This document shows, one piece after another, positions 23,685 to 34,697 of a stretch of DNA of 64,000 bases. The position numbers and the translations under genes were made by a program. Location of the stretch: NCBI RefSeq assembly GCF_036588685.1, contig NC_086376.1, positions 59,791,166 to 59,855,165 on the forward strand, read 5' to 3'. The notes under the pieces were generated by a model. It did not search any database, was not told where the DNA came from, and was given only the letters and a program-made list of their open reading frames with translations. Every line of letters starts with the position of its first letter. Positions within the stretch are counted from its first letter, which is position 1. Source of the stretch: Mytilus trossulus (Eukaryota; Mollusca; Bivalvia; Mytilida; Mytilidae).

Positions 23685-24776
23685 AACAATAGTACACATG
23701 ACACAACATAGAAAACTAAAGAATAAACAACATGAACCCCACCAAAAACCAGAGGTGATCTCAGGTGCTCCGGAAGGGTAAGCAGATCCTGCTCCACATG
23801 CGGCACCCGTCGTGTTGCTTATGTGATTACTAATCCGGTAGGTCAAATTCATGAAAGGGAAGGGGATTGTAGTTACGACGTAAGGAACATATCCGATATC
23901 ATTTGTGAAACGGTTATTCCATAACGGTCAACCAACTCGTGATGGCGTCCGTAAAATTTACGAAAGGGATGATTTCAACTTCACCATTTGGAACTCTTGG
24001 TTTAATAGCTTCTTTGTGAGCAGTAACCCTCTATCAAGAAAATCATGATAGGAAATGCAAGCACGGGAATATCGTATCAATTGGGAGATATATACCCCGT
24101 ATGCAGGTGCTGCTGGAATGTTGCTACTTAGAAATGGAAAGTTCACAATTGGAAAGCTGAAATCATCTCTTTTGTCGTAAAGTTTTGTCTTCAATCGACC
24201 CTCATTGTCAATTTCTAGATGTAAGTCAAGATATGAAGCCGACTTAACTGTATCTGTAGTATCCTTTATCTCCAATTTGATGGGATAGATGCGATCCACA
24301 TAGTCACCAAATTTTGAATTGTTTAGTGAAAGAACGTCATCTATATAGCGGAAAGTAGAGTTAAAGGATATTGCTAACTTCTTATCTTTCTTCCTAAGAA
24401 GTTCCTGCATGAAGTCAGCCTCATAATAATAAAGAAACAAGTCAGCAAGTAGAGGGGCACAGTTTGTTCCCATTGGGATGCCGACAGTCTGTTGAAAAAC
24501 ACGCCCTCCGAACGTAACAAATATGTTGTCAATCAAGAAATCAAGCATCTTGATAATATCGGTTTCAGAGAATTTTTTGTTTGAATCAGAATGATTCTTT
24601 ACAAAGTAGGATTTATCCCTCCCTAAGACAAGATACTTGTATCTACGTTGGCCATTCTTTTTTATGAAGCAAAGTAATACAAACTCTTTTAATTTGTCTT
24701 TTAGTTCGGAATGTGGAATACTTGTGTAAAGAGTAGAAAAGTCAAATGTTTTAATACTGTTAAAAGATGAAAGAGA
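23685..24776 (-). mobile_element. 5'-truncated reverse-transcriptase element with 3' tail region
   Basis: The minus-strand coding part (23,958-24,776) is followed by a non-coding 3' region down to about 23,685. That region is shared with the solitary copy at 26,040-26,325 (GGGTAAGCAGATCCTGCTCC on the plus strand). The 5' end is cut at about 24,776, and the 3' end lacks the last ~120 bp present in the solitary copy. It sits in the NOC3L intron between E12 and E11, in the same orientation as the gene. Confidence 0.8.
23958..24776 (-). pseudogene. Reverse transcriptase fragment, Penelope-like or related
   Basis: A polymerase for retrotransposition. Visible RT features: FDFSTLYTSIPHSELKDKL near the start, then VGIPMGTNCAPLLADLFLYY (fingers/palm motif with the GxxMGTxxAP signature), then FRYIDDVLSL carrying the YIDD catalytic box, then SYLDLHLEID. 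The frame is open back to 24,893, but the first ~39 residues encoded there are intron sequence; homology begins at SLSSFNSIKTF. The true N-terminus and any endonuclease (GIY-YIG in Penelope-like elements) are absent. It ends soon after KLKSSLS, short of the C-terminal part I expect for this family. Assignment to Penelope-like elements rests on the GxxMGTxxAP and YIDD style, and is moderate. Confidence 0.82.
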
Positions 24777-24944
24777 GTTAGATTGTATGTATAAAACAAA
24801 AGATAAGATTATTATATTTTTGATCATTATGCCATAATATAAAAGTCTTACATCTATCAACATATATACAAAACCAAGTGTATATTTCATCATATTAAAG
24901 AGTCAAATTTATTCTAAGATAGAACTGTAATGAGTCAGACATAC

Positions 24945-25045
24945 TTAGCTAAACCTTCAAGGACTGATGGAAGCAATGTAGACTTTCTGTATCCTTTCAA
25001 TACTTTAAAGTAAATCAGGAACACTGCTCCTATGATTTCTGTATG
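24945..25045 (-). CDS. NOC3L: NOC3L-like exon 11
   Basis: It codes HTEIIGAVFLIYFKVLK…LLPSVLEGLA, matching the family HTE…YF-x-ILK…LLPAVLEGLAK block. The acceptor is TTTTTTAG, the donor GTATGT. Phase 0 in, phase 2 out. Confidence 0.93.
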
Positions 25046-25136
25046 CTAAAAAAAATATTAAATACTTTTAAAAATAACAAAGAATTAGGCAGTCATGAGA
25101 CTCATGGGTATGTTGGTCTTAAATGTTACAAATTAA

Positions 25137-25753
25137 GGGCATACGATACAGTTACAGGGGAGGTAATGTCTTTGCTAAAATAAATTGTTATTTTCACAAG
25201 TCAAACTGTGACATATAGGAAAAGATACATTTTTCAACTGATTTTTATCATTCAAACCGATTTAATTTGAAAACTAGTGCATGGACCCCCATTTTTTAAA
25301 ACGACATTTTGTTTCAATTTGCAGGGAAATCATGTTGACCAAATTTTATAAAACTGTAAATAGTGCAATTTTTTTAATCTTGAAAAATATGCAACAAACA
25401 ATGACGTTTTTTTCTCAATTTTTGACCATTTGATAAATATGAGTTATTTCTGAGCGAAAAATGCATAAATTTTTAGACTACTTGTACAATACAGAAATCA
25501 CAAATTATTTACCAAAAAAAAAATTGTGTTTATCTTTTAAAACAAAAAAGTAATGACTTTCATTCGAAAGAGAAAAAACGGCCACAGATCGGAATTTTGA
25601 GCAAATATATAAAATTTCTACCTCATTTAACTCAAAAAGAAGCACATGAAGGTATAGTTTTTATTACATATTTGATTTAATCAGGTAAAAAATAGCCTAA
25701 ATGCAAATTTTCATCAACTTGTAAATACGGGATCAAAACTGTATCGTATGCCC
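25137..25753. mobile_element. TTAA-flanked (piggyBac-like) MITE, 617 bp
   Basis: Perfect 17-bp inverted termini GGGCATACGATACAGTT (25,137-25,153 and 25,737-25,753) lie between TTAA at 25,133-25,136 and 25,754-25,757. Interior non-coding. Confidence 0.93.
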
Positions 25754-26039
25754 TTAAATATGTGCACTCTTTACTGTACACACTTGTCAATTATAACAAG
25801 AGACTAACAGTCACTTTGTAATGCTCAACATATTACAAGTAAGTTTCATTATTAAATGGTTCTGCAGATCTTTACTTTTTAATTGACATTCCTGTGAGTT
25901 TTTTTGGTTTTTTTTGGGGGGGGGTTAAATATCAATTTGTTTATTTGTTACACTTATCAATGAGAGCAAAACAATTGATATAAGAAAACTACTCCTGGAT
26001 AATAACAATGTTAGTATCTTATTCTCATTATAATACATT

Positions 26040-26325
26040 ATCTCAAAAACAATAACAAAAGAGGGAAGAAAGATACCAAAGGGACAGTCAAACTCATAAA
26101 TCTAAAACAAACTGACAACACCATGGCTAAAAAAGAAAAAGACAAACAGAAAAACAATAGTACACATGACACAACATAGAAAATTAAAGAATAAACAACA
26201 TGAACCCCAACAAAAACTTGGGTTGATCTCAGGTGCTCTAGAAGGGTAAGCAGATCCTGCTCCACATGTGGCTCCCGTCGTGTTGCTGTATATGTGATTA
26301 CAAATCTGGTAAAAATAATTGACCA
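26040..26325 (-). mobile_element. Solitary 3' end of the reverse-transcriptase element
   Basis: Shares AATAGTACACATGACACAAC, GGGTAAGCAGATCCTGCTCC and CCCGTCGTGTTGCT with 23,690-23,830. It also has the additional terminal block AAAGATACCAAAGGGACAGT. No coding sequence, so a heavily 5'-truncated insertion. Confidence 0.8.
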
Positions 26326-26690
26326 ACATTGTGTACAATGATCAATAGAAGATTTTGAACTGTTGTCTGGACAAAACAATTATATGAAAATCAAACCTCA
26401 AACTACTTAACCTAACCTTTTCATAAATCAGGAAGATGCGGACACAGAGGATGCTCCTGCTATCATATAACATTATAAAGGGGCAAAACTCCAAAACAGT
26501 AAAAGTGACACTACACAATTTTGAACTTGATCTGAGTATTGTGGAAATAAGCATTGTAAATTCCATAGCATTTGGTTGAGGCTAACTAAAGTTAGATAAT
26601 GGAAACCAATTTAAGGACATACAGATGGACAGGGGTAAAAATTCATGCTCTGTTCGCTGTGGTTGGGGCATAACAATACTTACTCTCTCA
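26326..26690. other. NOC3L intron between E11 and E10; expected exon not found
   Basis: The family has a ~35-residue K/E-rich segment between the E10 and E11 parts. No matching frame is seen here or elsewhere between 25,046 and 26,930. Confidence 0.5.
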
Positions 26691-26850
26691 ATTGCACAGT
26701 ATAAGTATAGTTCAGGTTAACTATACAGGTTATCTTTATAAGTATAGTTCAGTTTACCTTTATAATTATAGTTTAGGCAAGGATTTGTATAGTAAGTTTT
26801 ACTATACAAATCCATGGTCCAGGTTATCTTTATTAAGCATATCACTTTAG
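26690..26850. repeat. Degenerate TATAGTTCAGG repeats hosting a hairpin
   Basis: Repeated blocks such as TATAAGTATAGTTCAGGTTA and CAGGTTATCTTTAT occur on both sides of the family B hairpin at 26,778. Confidence 0.6.
26778..26816. mobile_element. Palindromic mini-element family B, copy 2
   Basis: 39 bp, the same length as the 46,351 copy. It is CAAGGATTTGTATAGTAA, loop GTT, and an opposite arm with one altered terminal base (CCATG). The flanking 7-mers GTTTAGG and GTCCAGG match in 5 of 7 positions, as in an aged target duplication. Confidence 0.75.
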
Positions 26851-26930
26851 TAGTTAAACATTAAACATCAGACAAAATTAAAAAAAAAAGAAACCTATAG
26901 CTGATATGTAATGTTCACAATCATTGCTAC

Positions 26931-27038
26931 CTTTCTCTCTCTTCTTGACATGAATTCTCTTTTTTTCTTCTTGTTCTTGTCCAAATCTTCTGATGTATCT
27001 ATCTCCTTTATCTTCAGAGCTAAGAATGTGTCCAGAAC
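26931..27038 (-). CDS. NOC3L: NOC3L-like exon 10
   Basis: It codes VLDTFLALKIKEIDTSED…KKKKREFMSRRERK, matching the family L-K-TFL-x-LRIKE block. The acceptor is CCTAAAG, the donor GTAGCA; phase 0 at both ends. Confidence 0.93.
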
Positions 27039-27657
27039 CTTTAGGAAAAATGTCAGTGTTAAACTTTGTTGTAATATAAGACAAAAGGTACATTGTACTA
27101 AAATCCACAAACTTTCCTTGAAATCTAAATATTGGAGTAAAAGACCACAGACAATACAAACGCTGAATTTGATAAACAAATGATATAAGTACAAACATAG
27201 ACTACAACACCACAAATGTTCAACCTATTGCTTATGAATTTTTGGCTTGTGCTTCTTATGAGTCAAGAAGACAGTATCTTATTTGAAATGTAAACCCTCA
27301 CTGAAATGCCAGCTTTACTAATTGTGATCAGATTTCAGGTTAAGGATTTACTTCTACACATTGCTTGAACTCAACTTTATATTTTCAGCATTTTGATAGT
27401 ATGTCTATTTCAAATCTCTTAAAATTATGCTTTTCAAACATGGAATATTGTGATCGCTTTTGGTATAATTTCTGTACCAAAATTTTAAGTACAAATCAAG
27501 TACTGTAAAATACAGGTACGTAAATAGTACAATAATTTTAAAGTAAAGAAATAGTACTTAATATTAAAAGTAAATTTTTAGTACTACAGATTTTAAGTAC
27601 AAAAATAGTACCTATACAAAATTGGCTGTGTACAATGTATAACTAAAATAATGTGAT

Positions 27658-27750
27658 GTGGAATGTACTATATCCAACAGAGACTAATGTGGAATGTACT
27701 ATATCCAACAGAGACTAATGTGGAATGTACTATATCCAACAGAGACTAAT
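27658..27750. repeat. 31-bp tandem repeat, 3 copies
   Basis: Three identical units starting GTGGAATGTACTATATCC in the E10-E9 intron. Confidence 0.95.
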
Positions 27751-27764
27751 GTAGCATACTTAAT

Positions 27765-27860
27765 CAACTGTAGGTCACCATACAGTCTTCAACAATGAGT
27801 AAAACCCATTTTTAATAGTCAACTACTAAAGACCTCAGCATGAAAAAAAATGTGAAGCAA
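27765..27860 (-). repeat. Degenerate R2 fragment
   Basis: CTGTAGGTCACCATACAGTC, CTTCAACAATGAGTAAAACC and AAGACCTCAGCATGA match the inverted R2 order at 35,930-36,000. Confidence 0.7.
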
Positions 27861-28054
27861 TTCAAACAAAATTTAACAGGCATTCTGTGAGTATTACATG
27901 GCAATACAGTTCCCTACCGGTTAAAAACTCATTGTATTGGAACAAAATTCAAACTTGATCTATAACATGTTATGGTGTAAACTGTACAGCAAATATCAAG
28001 CATGATGAAAAAAAGTGTTGAAAACTGATTTCTTAAGTGACACGAACAAAACTG

Positions 28055-28196
28055 GAAGTGATCTGTACCTTGTCATGATAAAACAATACACCAAATATCT
28101 AATCAATATCAACAACCATGCAGTCGAAGTGATCTGTACCTTGTCATGATAAAACAATACACCAAATATCTAATCAATATCAACAACCATGCAGAA
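28055..28196. repeat. 71-bp tandem duplication
   Basis: Two near-identical copies start GAAGTGATCTGTACCTTGTC at 28,055 and 28,126. Confidence 0.95.
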
Positions 28197-28206
28197 AGTG
28201 TGGAAA

Positions 28207-28405
28207 ATTGTCTGTTGTTGTCTCTTTGACACATTCCCCACTTCAATTGTCTGTTGTTGTCTCTTTGACACATTCCCTACTTCAATTGTCTGTTGTTGTC
28301 TCTTTGACACATTCCCCACTTCAATTGTCTGTTGTTGTCTCTTTGACACATTCCCCACTTCAATTGTCTGTTTTTGTCTCTTTGACACATTCCCCACTTC
28401 CATTC
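28207..28405. repeat. 39-bp minisatellite, 5 units, derived from the R1 head
   Basis: Units start ATTGTCTGTTGTTGTCTC at 28,207, 28,246, 28,285, 28,324 and 28,363. Because 39 is divisible by 3, every frame stays open, which creates spurious repeat proteins on both strands. The unit is the complement of the R1 head (gaatggggaatgtgtcaaagagac type). Confidence 0.93.
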
Positions 28406-28487
28406 TCAATTTCATTTATATTGAATAAACATAAAAGCACATGCAATTTTTTAATGTGTAACTGTTATTTTTATCTAATAAATTAAT

Positions 28488-28598
28488 CAATGAGTAATAG
28501 ATTTCTCTTCAAAGAAATTTAAAGTCCCAGTGAATAAACTACACAGAGAACAATAGCTATTGTATTTGTTCAATGGGACAAAAGAACTGCCATAAAGA
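28488..28598 (+). repeat. Second copy of the 7,741-7,850 repeat
   Basis: Shares GAATAAACTACACAGAGAAC and AATAGCTATTGTATTTGTTC. Confidence 0.7.
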
Positions 28599-28837
28599 TT
28601 CCTGACATCAAACAGACTCATACAGAAATACATCATTTGATTCTCTTGTAAAATGGTGAAAATACTTCATTGAGGAGATCAAACAATCGCAATCAAACCA
28701 TATCTTCTTATTCTAATATTGTAGAGTCATTATGAAACCTGGCACTTATCTATAAAGCCTTATCACTTCTACCTGTTTAGATTCCATAACATAAAACTCT
28801 TAAGGTAATGTTATCACTGACCACCATCACAACCATG

Positions 28838-28978
28838 TAGTATAAATATAATCTATTAATAAAACATTGCCATGCATACTAGTATAAATATAATCCAATA
28901 ATAAAACATTGCCATGAATACTAGTATAAATATAATCTTTTAATAAAACATTGCCATGAATACTAGTATAAATACAAG
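28838..28978. repeat. 42-bp tandem repeat, 3 copies, with a fourth at 29,449-29,478
   Basis: AAAACATTGCCATG recurs at 28,861, 28,903 and 28,945. The fourth copy lies after the MITE and abuts the donor of NOC3L exon 9 (minus strand GTTTGTATTTATGGCAATG). The MITE therefore split an array that begins at the splice donor. Confidence 0.88.
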
Positions 28979-29448
28979 TGAAACTGCAAGCTACTGCTCA
29001 CTGATAATACCCCCGCTGCAAGTGGATAATATAAATAGTGTAAAATATGCATGTGTTCGGTAAACAGGAAGTTGTCGAGTGATGAATCTGAAAATGCATC
29101 ACACCGTATAGCTGACTTATATACACCCTGAAACCAAATTTCAGAAATCCTTGTATTGTAGTTCCCGAGAAAAATGTGACGAAAATTTTCAACTTGGCTA
29201 TCATGTGTAAAATCATACAAGGGTTCGATAAATAGGAAGTTGTCAAGTGATCAATCTGAAAACGCATCACACGGTATAGCTGACTTTCATAAACCCTGAA
29301 ACCAAATCGCAGAAATCCTTGTATTGTAGTTCCTGAGAAAAATGTGACGAAAAATATTCATGGGACGGACGGACTGACTGACGGACTGACGGAAGGACAG
29401 ACAGAGGTAAAACAGTATACCCCCCTTTTTTAAAGCGGGGGTATAATA
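28979..29448. mobile_element. MITE with ATACCCCCGCT termini and internal duplication
   Basis: Inverted termini ATACCCCCGCT (29,007-29,017) and AGCGGGGGTAT (29,434-29,444). Two internal copies of ~168-bp spacing contain GGAAGTTGTCRAGTGATSAA (at about 29,068 and 29,236) and CCTTGTATTGTAGTTCC. A GGAC/TGAC-rich stretch lies near the right end. The target duplication could not be resolved in the AT-rich flanks. Confidence 0.75.
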
Positions 29449-29481
29449 ATATATTAATAAAACATTGCCATAAATACAAAC

Positions 29482-29538
29482 CTTCCTTTGAACTCTAAAG
29501 TCTCTTGCTTTCACCATTTTATTTATTAATCTGACAAT
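29482..29538 (-). CDS. NOC3L: NOC3L-like exon 9
   Basis: 19 codons, IVRLINKMVKARDFRVQRK, matching the family VIK-x-ISG-x-VK-x-R-x-x-E-V-R segment. The acceptor is TTTTGCAG, the donor GTTTGT. Phase 0 at both ends. Confidence 0.88.
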
Positions 29539-30052
29539 CTGCAAAAAAAAAATAGATAGTGTTAATATAAATTAACTGAATTGACAGTTAGCAGATATCA
29601 CCAATATAATACAATGTGTTATTGGCATAAAAACTTCAGCAATTGATGACCAAAATATAGTTTTACCGAAAGGTGTATTCCATTCTATTATAACTTGATA
29701 AATGTGTTAAGTTTGGCATTTTATTTCAGTCATTTGTATTTAAAACCTTTTCCAGACCCTGGATTACAAGTCATTTTTTTAGAAACTTTTTGATAACCAA
29801 ATTTTAACACAAATATGTATAAGTAGGATAGTTTTCCTGAGTCACAGCTGAGAAGCTTATAATTATAGTCAGCTACTATTTTAGATGACTACATACCAAC
29901 CCAAAGGTCCTGAAATATTCATATAGGCCAGAAGTAATCAGCTGGTTGGTAGTGTGATTTTTATATTTTTTTTTCGGAAAAAGGCAATAACTTTAAAGTT
30001 ATCACAAAATGACCAAAATTAGGTGAAAACATGTTCGTATCCTTGTACCAAC

Positions 30053-30124
30053 CTCTAGGAAAACTTCTCCTGATTTATCTTCTCTGAAAACTTTAGAGCT
30101 TGTCTGACATACCATGTCTGATAC
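30053..30124 (-). CDS. NOC3L: NOC3L-like exon 8
   Basis: 24 codons, VSDMVCQTSSKVFREDKSGE, matching the ISEMCCEA…LFKQDK segment of the family. The acceptor is TTGACAG, the donor GTTGGT. Confidence 0.9.
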
Positions 30125-30244
30125 CTGTCAAAAAATAGTATATACTGAAATCAACCCTAATCAACATATTGATTTGATTCCTGTAGATAGCAATGACAGT
30201 TAAACATAATCAGTGATAACTCATTTTAAATAAGCTGAGAAAAC

Positions 30245-30300
30245 TTTTGTTGATAGTTGTTGCATTGGCACTCATACCATATCTCCTTATTCTTATATAA
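30245..30300 (+). repeat. R2 terminal fragment
   Basis: GATAGTTGTTGCATTGGCAC followed by TCATACCATATCTCC. Confidence 0.65.
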
Positions 30301-30504
30301 GACATCAACAAATTAACCTTCGATACAAACATGTCATTTTGCTAATTTTTTTCTGTAACCTATTCTAATATTGGACTTGAACATCTTTTAAACTGAGTTG
30401 TACTGTGTGTTGTTCAGTGTATATTGGGTTTTTTCACTTTGCCTAGAGATATAGAGGATTGTGATTTCACAAAACATGATTAAGACTTCTAAATTTTGGG
30501 AGAG

Positions 30505-31200
30505 ATCTGTTTGCACCAAAAAATGTGTCCTTTTGCCCCACAACTTTTTTCTCCAATGCTACGTTTGCACCACCTGTTTTAAAATTACATGGTATCATTT
30601 GCGCCAATAATAAAACGTACGATTGCGCCAATTAGATGAAAAATCACTTCCTTCCTCCTTTATTCGGACTTGGAACCAGTAGTTTACACGGCAAATGTTT
30701 CCTTTTCTGAAACATACTTTCTTCTTACCGCTCTACTACTTCCCAATTTAATGAAACTTCCTGTTATTGTTCAAAAAGACAAACATTAAACGATGAAATG
30801 CATAAAACGGTTCACAATAATTCCTGTGGAATACTTCTGTTCCATTACTGATAGATAGAGTTTCAGCCCAAACGGATGGTGGGAACACAGCACTGTAAAT
30901 ATTCAGCAAAGCAATAAGTACTATTCTCTCTCTGTACATGGACTGTCTAATGCACTTCCAAGTCATTTCTCTCCAGATGCTCATCTTCATGGTGAAATAT
31001 ATCTCTGAACATATGATACTTTTTAAGCCAAACATAAGAATAAATATTAATCATTAATATTTATGATAGATATGTGTACAGGTAAATTGGCGCAAATGAG
31101 TTCTAAATATTGGCACTATTGACACATTTGGAAAACAAAATTTGGCGCAAATGATACTCCTGAAAAACAGTAATTGGCGCAAAGGGACTGCTGAGTAAAT
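30505..31200. repeat. Probable MITE with inverted GCGCCAAT subterminal motifs
   Basis: The left side has ATTTGCGCCAATA and ATTGCGCCAATTA. The right side has AATTGGCGCAAATG, TTTGGCGCAAATGATAC and ATTGGCGCAAAGGG in opposite orientation. Exact ends and target duplication were not resolved. Confidence 0.55.
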
Positions 31201-31901
31201 TTTTGGGCCTGTCCAAATTTTGTCAAAAAAGTATTTATTATTAGTTCGGGGCCAACTGTAGACCAACTCAAGATGCATGATTTTCTCTGTGAGTTGGAAA
31301 CACATTGGGGCAATTTTTTCAAACTGTCCTTTTTTCTTCTAATGCCTTTTCTTGGTCTTAAAGAAGCTTCTGTCCAAGTTTCATAAAATTCCATGAAGGT
31401 TTAAAAAAGTTATTGGTGCCTTTATTTTAATCCTTGAATGTTTATGAATGTTAACAACTAAAAGGGCATATGTTAGGAAAATACTGCATAATTATTTAGA
31501 ACAAAATAGCTTTAAAAGTTTGCTTCAGACATCCTCTTGAATGAAAAATTGCTGATTGATTGGATATATATGAAAATTCCCAATGATGAAAGTAACTGAA
31601 AGACGGATAAGATACTTATTCACTCCACTTGCCTGCTAACATGAGCCTTGAAAATTGGATTTTATAGTATTCTGTTTTGGAAAAGGAAGGGGGTCACAGT
31701 TTCTTGCTTCATCTAATATCTAAAACATGTGGTTGCAATAACTTTTTCTTATTCTTAAGTAGGAGTATATATGGTCTTTTTTTTTTGAAGTGTGAGTATA
31801 TATGGTCTAGTTTTTCTTAAGTGAGTATATATGGTCTAGTTTTTCTTAAATGTGAGTATTAATGGTCTTTTTTTTCGGCAGTAATTTTGACTTATACTTA
31901 C

Positions 31902-32021
31902 CTCTGTGTTGTGTTTATTCATCAATGGGACTAAAACTGCTATGATATTATTACGATAATTGAAATGTGGATGATTTGACAACATTTCACACATACATCT
32001 AACAGCTAATTCAGCTATGAC
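31902..32021 (-). CDS. NOC3L: NOC3L-like exon 7
   Basis: 40 codons, beginning VIAELAVRCMCEML and containing HPHFNYRNNIIAVLVPLMN, the most diagnostic family block (LPHFNFHNNII-x-x-IVPLMN). The acceptor is TTTTTCAG, the donor GTAAGT. Phase 0 at both ends. Confidence 0.97.
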
Positions 32022-32049
32022 CTGAAAAAGCAACAATTGTATTAAGTTA

Positions 32050-32200
32050 TATACAACAAGAATGTGTCCACAGTACACAGATGCCCCACTCACACTATCA
32101 TTTTCTATGTTTAGTGGACCATGACTTTGGGGTAAAAACTCAAATTTGACATTAAAATAATAACATAGAACATTTATTGAACCTCAAAGACAAATGAAAT
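32050..32200 (+). repeat. Dispersed repeat with AAGAATGTGTCC head
   Basis: The order AAGAATGTGTCC, TGCCCCACTC, CTATCATTTTCT, TAGTGGACC, TGACATTAAAATAA is repeated in diverged form at 46,965-47,075. Confidence 0.65.
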
Positions 32201-32988
32201 TAACTCAAATATAAAATGTATGGCTTGTTTTCTATCCAAGCCAATGTAATACCTATATAAGTATAGTTGTCTTGGACAATTCGAAAATTTTAGAATTTGA
32301 CAAAATGCAAACAGTATTTTATCACCAAAAACCCCAGCAGCAAATACAAGACGACCAAGTATCTAACCAAATTAAACTCTGCCTGGAGATCTGATTTCAA
32401 ATGGTGCAGCTCCTCTATCAAGGGTATCATGCTTTAAATACCACAGTTCATGCAAAGCTGATTATGGTGGCCCAAATGACTTGACCAAACTTATGGAGAC
32501 AGTTTCCCACCAGCAAGCCTACATTTCTATCAATTTTTAAAACACCTTTTGTTACAAGCATGTTCAGTACTGGTGGTACTAAAGTTGATAATGTAGCTTA
32601 ATCAGAGGCACTTTTTGCCAACTATGTAATATGATGGCTGATCACTTAATCTTGAATTATACAAATCAAATTAATATTTGAAAACCCCTTATCTTCCATT
32701 TTTATCAAGTGAAAATGGATATGCAGGTGTTTAAAGGTATGGAATTGTTGTTCTTTTAACAAAAAGGAAGATATGCAGTTTAAACACACAACAAACCCAT
32801 TGCATATGTCGATAAAAAAGGTCAATAAAAAATCTCCAGTTATGAGGCCCAAACTCCAGCTGAAAATTTCCAAATCTCAAGTTGTGGCTTGACACATGTC
32901 TGCATGGAAGTCTTACAGGTATGTGCACACATACCTCTTCAAAACAACTGTCAACATACTTTAATTTTACCAAATACAATATATTTAC

Positions 32989-33065
32989 CTGAGAAGCATC
33001 TTCTGGTATATGTATATGCTTAACACCATTTCTCCTCTGTCTATTACTTTGCTCATTAATCTTTC
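32989..33065 (-). CDS. NOC3L: NOC3L-like exon 6
   Basis: It codes KINEQSNRQRRNGVKHIHIP then EDASQ. The first two bases complete GGA with E5, and the end is phase 0. The acceptor is CATTGCAG, the donor GTAAAT. Conservation is weaker, but position and phase fit. Confidence 0.8.
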
Positions 33066-33540
33066 CTGCAATGAATGATTATGTATATAAAAAACTTTTA
33101 TCATTTTCTTTCTTTCTCCTCGTAAGAATGAATGTCCTTCAAGTTCAATCTTTAATTACAAATGAAGTGGATCATCTTCCTTAAAATTCACTTGCATTTG
33201 ATATAAAATACAATATGTTTTAAACCCCTGAGGTGTTCATGTTTCACTATTGGTGAGTTTTTGGTAGCTTTTATAGGCCATTCTGGGGTTGAAGTCATAA
33301 AACTTTGCTCAGTGCTCAGAGCACAAAAATCATGCTCCAAACATGAAATATAACATTTTGGAGTATGAGTACAAAAAACTGACTCGAAAGTTTTATGACC
33401 GAAGGCCAGGTCTCCTCTGAAACAAGATTCTCAGAACACTGCCAGAATTTTTTGAAGTTCCGACAAACACAAGACACACTTTTTTGTTATGTCAACAAGT
33501 CTTCTGTGTGAAAGGAAAAACAAACATGTTAATATCGATA

Positions 33541-33630
33541 ACCTAAAACTAACATGTAAATATAGATTACCTAAAACTAACATGTAAATATAGATTACCC
33601 AAAACTAACATGTAAATATAGATTACCTAA
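33541..33630. repeat. 28-bp tandem repeat, 3 copies plus one beyond the MITE
   Basis: Units ACCTAAAACTAACATGTAAA at 33,541, 33,569 and 33,597. A fourth unit begins at 33,625 and continues at 34,698-34,724, directly at the donor of NOC3L exon 5. Each unit carries the complement of that exon's donor motif, AGGTAATC. Confidence 0.92.
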
Positions 33631-34697
33631 GGTAGCACTCCACAGTTAGGTGTGTAGTTTCGCATTTTTGCCCTTGTGGATTTTTAAAATATGAGAGCTA
33701 GTGTGCAATAAAATTCATTTTTGGATAGCTGAGTCCTAAAATAGCCTTCATATTGGGTTTATATGAACATCAAGATTATGTAATGCATCAAATATAGGTT
33801 GTTTTCTGTATGACAGTCCGTATTTGCATGCCCATACCATACATTGGTCTGGCAATTATTGTAATGTTTTTTTTCCAACTTTTTTTTGCACGAACTGTGT
33901 GATTAGACTTTACGAAAAAATGATGCGAAAGACATTCATTTTTTATTTGATCATTTGGAAGATGGAATAGGATCCCAGTTAGGGCAACCAGTCCGGTACC
34001 CACGAATGTAGTTCTTAAAAAAAATATATAACTTTAAATTTGTTATAAATTGTGTAGTCTCATTATTTCACTAGTTCTGTAACTGAATGTAGATTTATTT
34101 GAAAGGGGAGGCTTTCTAGTTTGAATTTCTGTAAAAAATTTGATTGATTTAAATGTAATCTGGCGTCAGTACATAGAGTAAATTGCCTTAATTCTATAGC
34201 CTTTATTCATTCCCGGAAGTAGACAGACTGACCCTGTTGTCAATAAAAACAAAATATTGCAACGGAATGCCGGTCATGAGGCACTGAGATTGTACTTAGA
34301 CACTTCAAAATGAATGTCTAACATGAACCAGAAGTCCCAAGGTGGCTCTCAAAATTATTTAATGAACAGGACCCTATGTATTTACTATGATTTTCAATGC
34401 GTTCCAATGGGGCAAATAATTGGGTCCCCGTTCCAGATCTATGCAAACAGTTTCTAAAAAGTTTCAAAAAAGGTATCACTCAAAGGCATTGAAATTCTAG
34501 TTTGATCCAAATTTTGGGGGATAAACATGTTCAACCCCCTTTTTGCAATATTTTGTGGTGAATAAATGCAGAATGTTGCCATGGATACACATACAACACA
34601 AACAGTAAGGTTAATGTATTAGAAATCCAGGAATAGGAGATGATAAAACATTTTGTGGCTCAATTTTAATTTTATTTTCTAACTGTGGAGTGCTACC
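33631..34697. mobile_element. MITE with 19-bp perfect termini GGTAGCACTCCACAGTTAG
   Basis: Terminal inverted repeats at 33,631-33,649 and 34,679-34,697. TAA (or CTAA, sharing one base with the terminus) is duplicated outside. Resembles the TTAA/GGTGGTACC element at 13,634 and may be a piggyBac-like relative. 1,067 bp, non-coding. Confidence 0.88.

Noticed and set aside
26878..27215. A separate ~106-residue gene overlapping NOC3L exon 10
   Set aside because: The exon's real frame has splice sites and family similarity; the other frames are shadows.
28170..28486. Repeat-protein genes with 13-residue units
   Set aside because: A 39-bp minisatellite keeps all frames open. Frames exist on both strands, and the unit derives from a non-coding repeat.
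30748..31394. Several 80-95-residue minus-strand frames
   Set aside because: They lie in an intronic repeat with inverted GCGCCAAT motifs, overlap in different frames and match nothing recognised.
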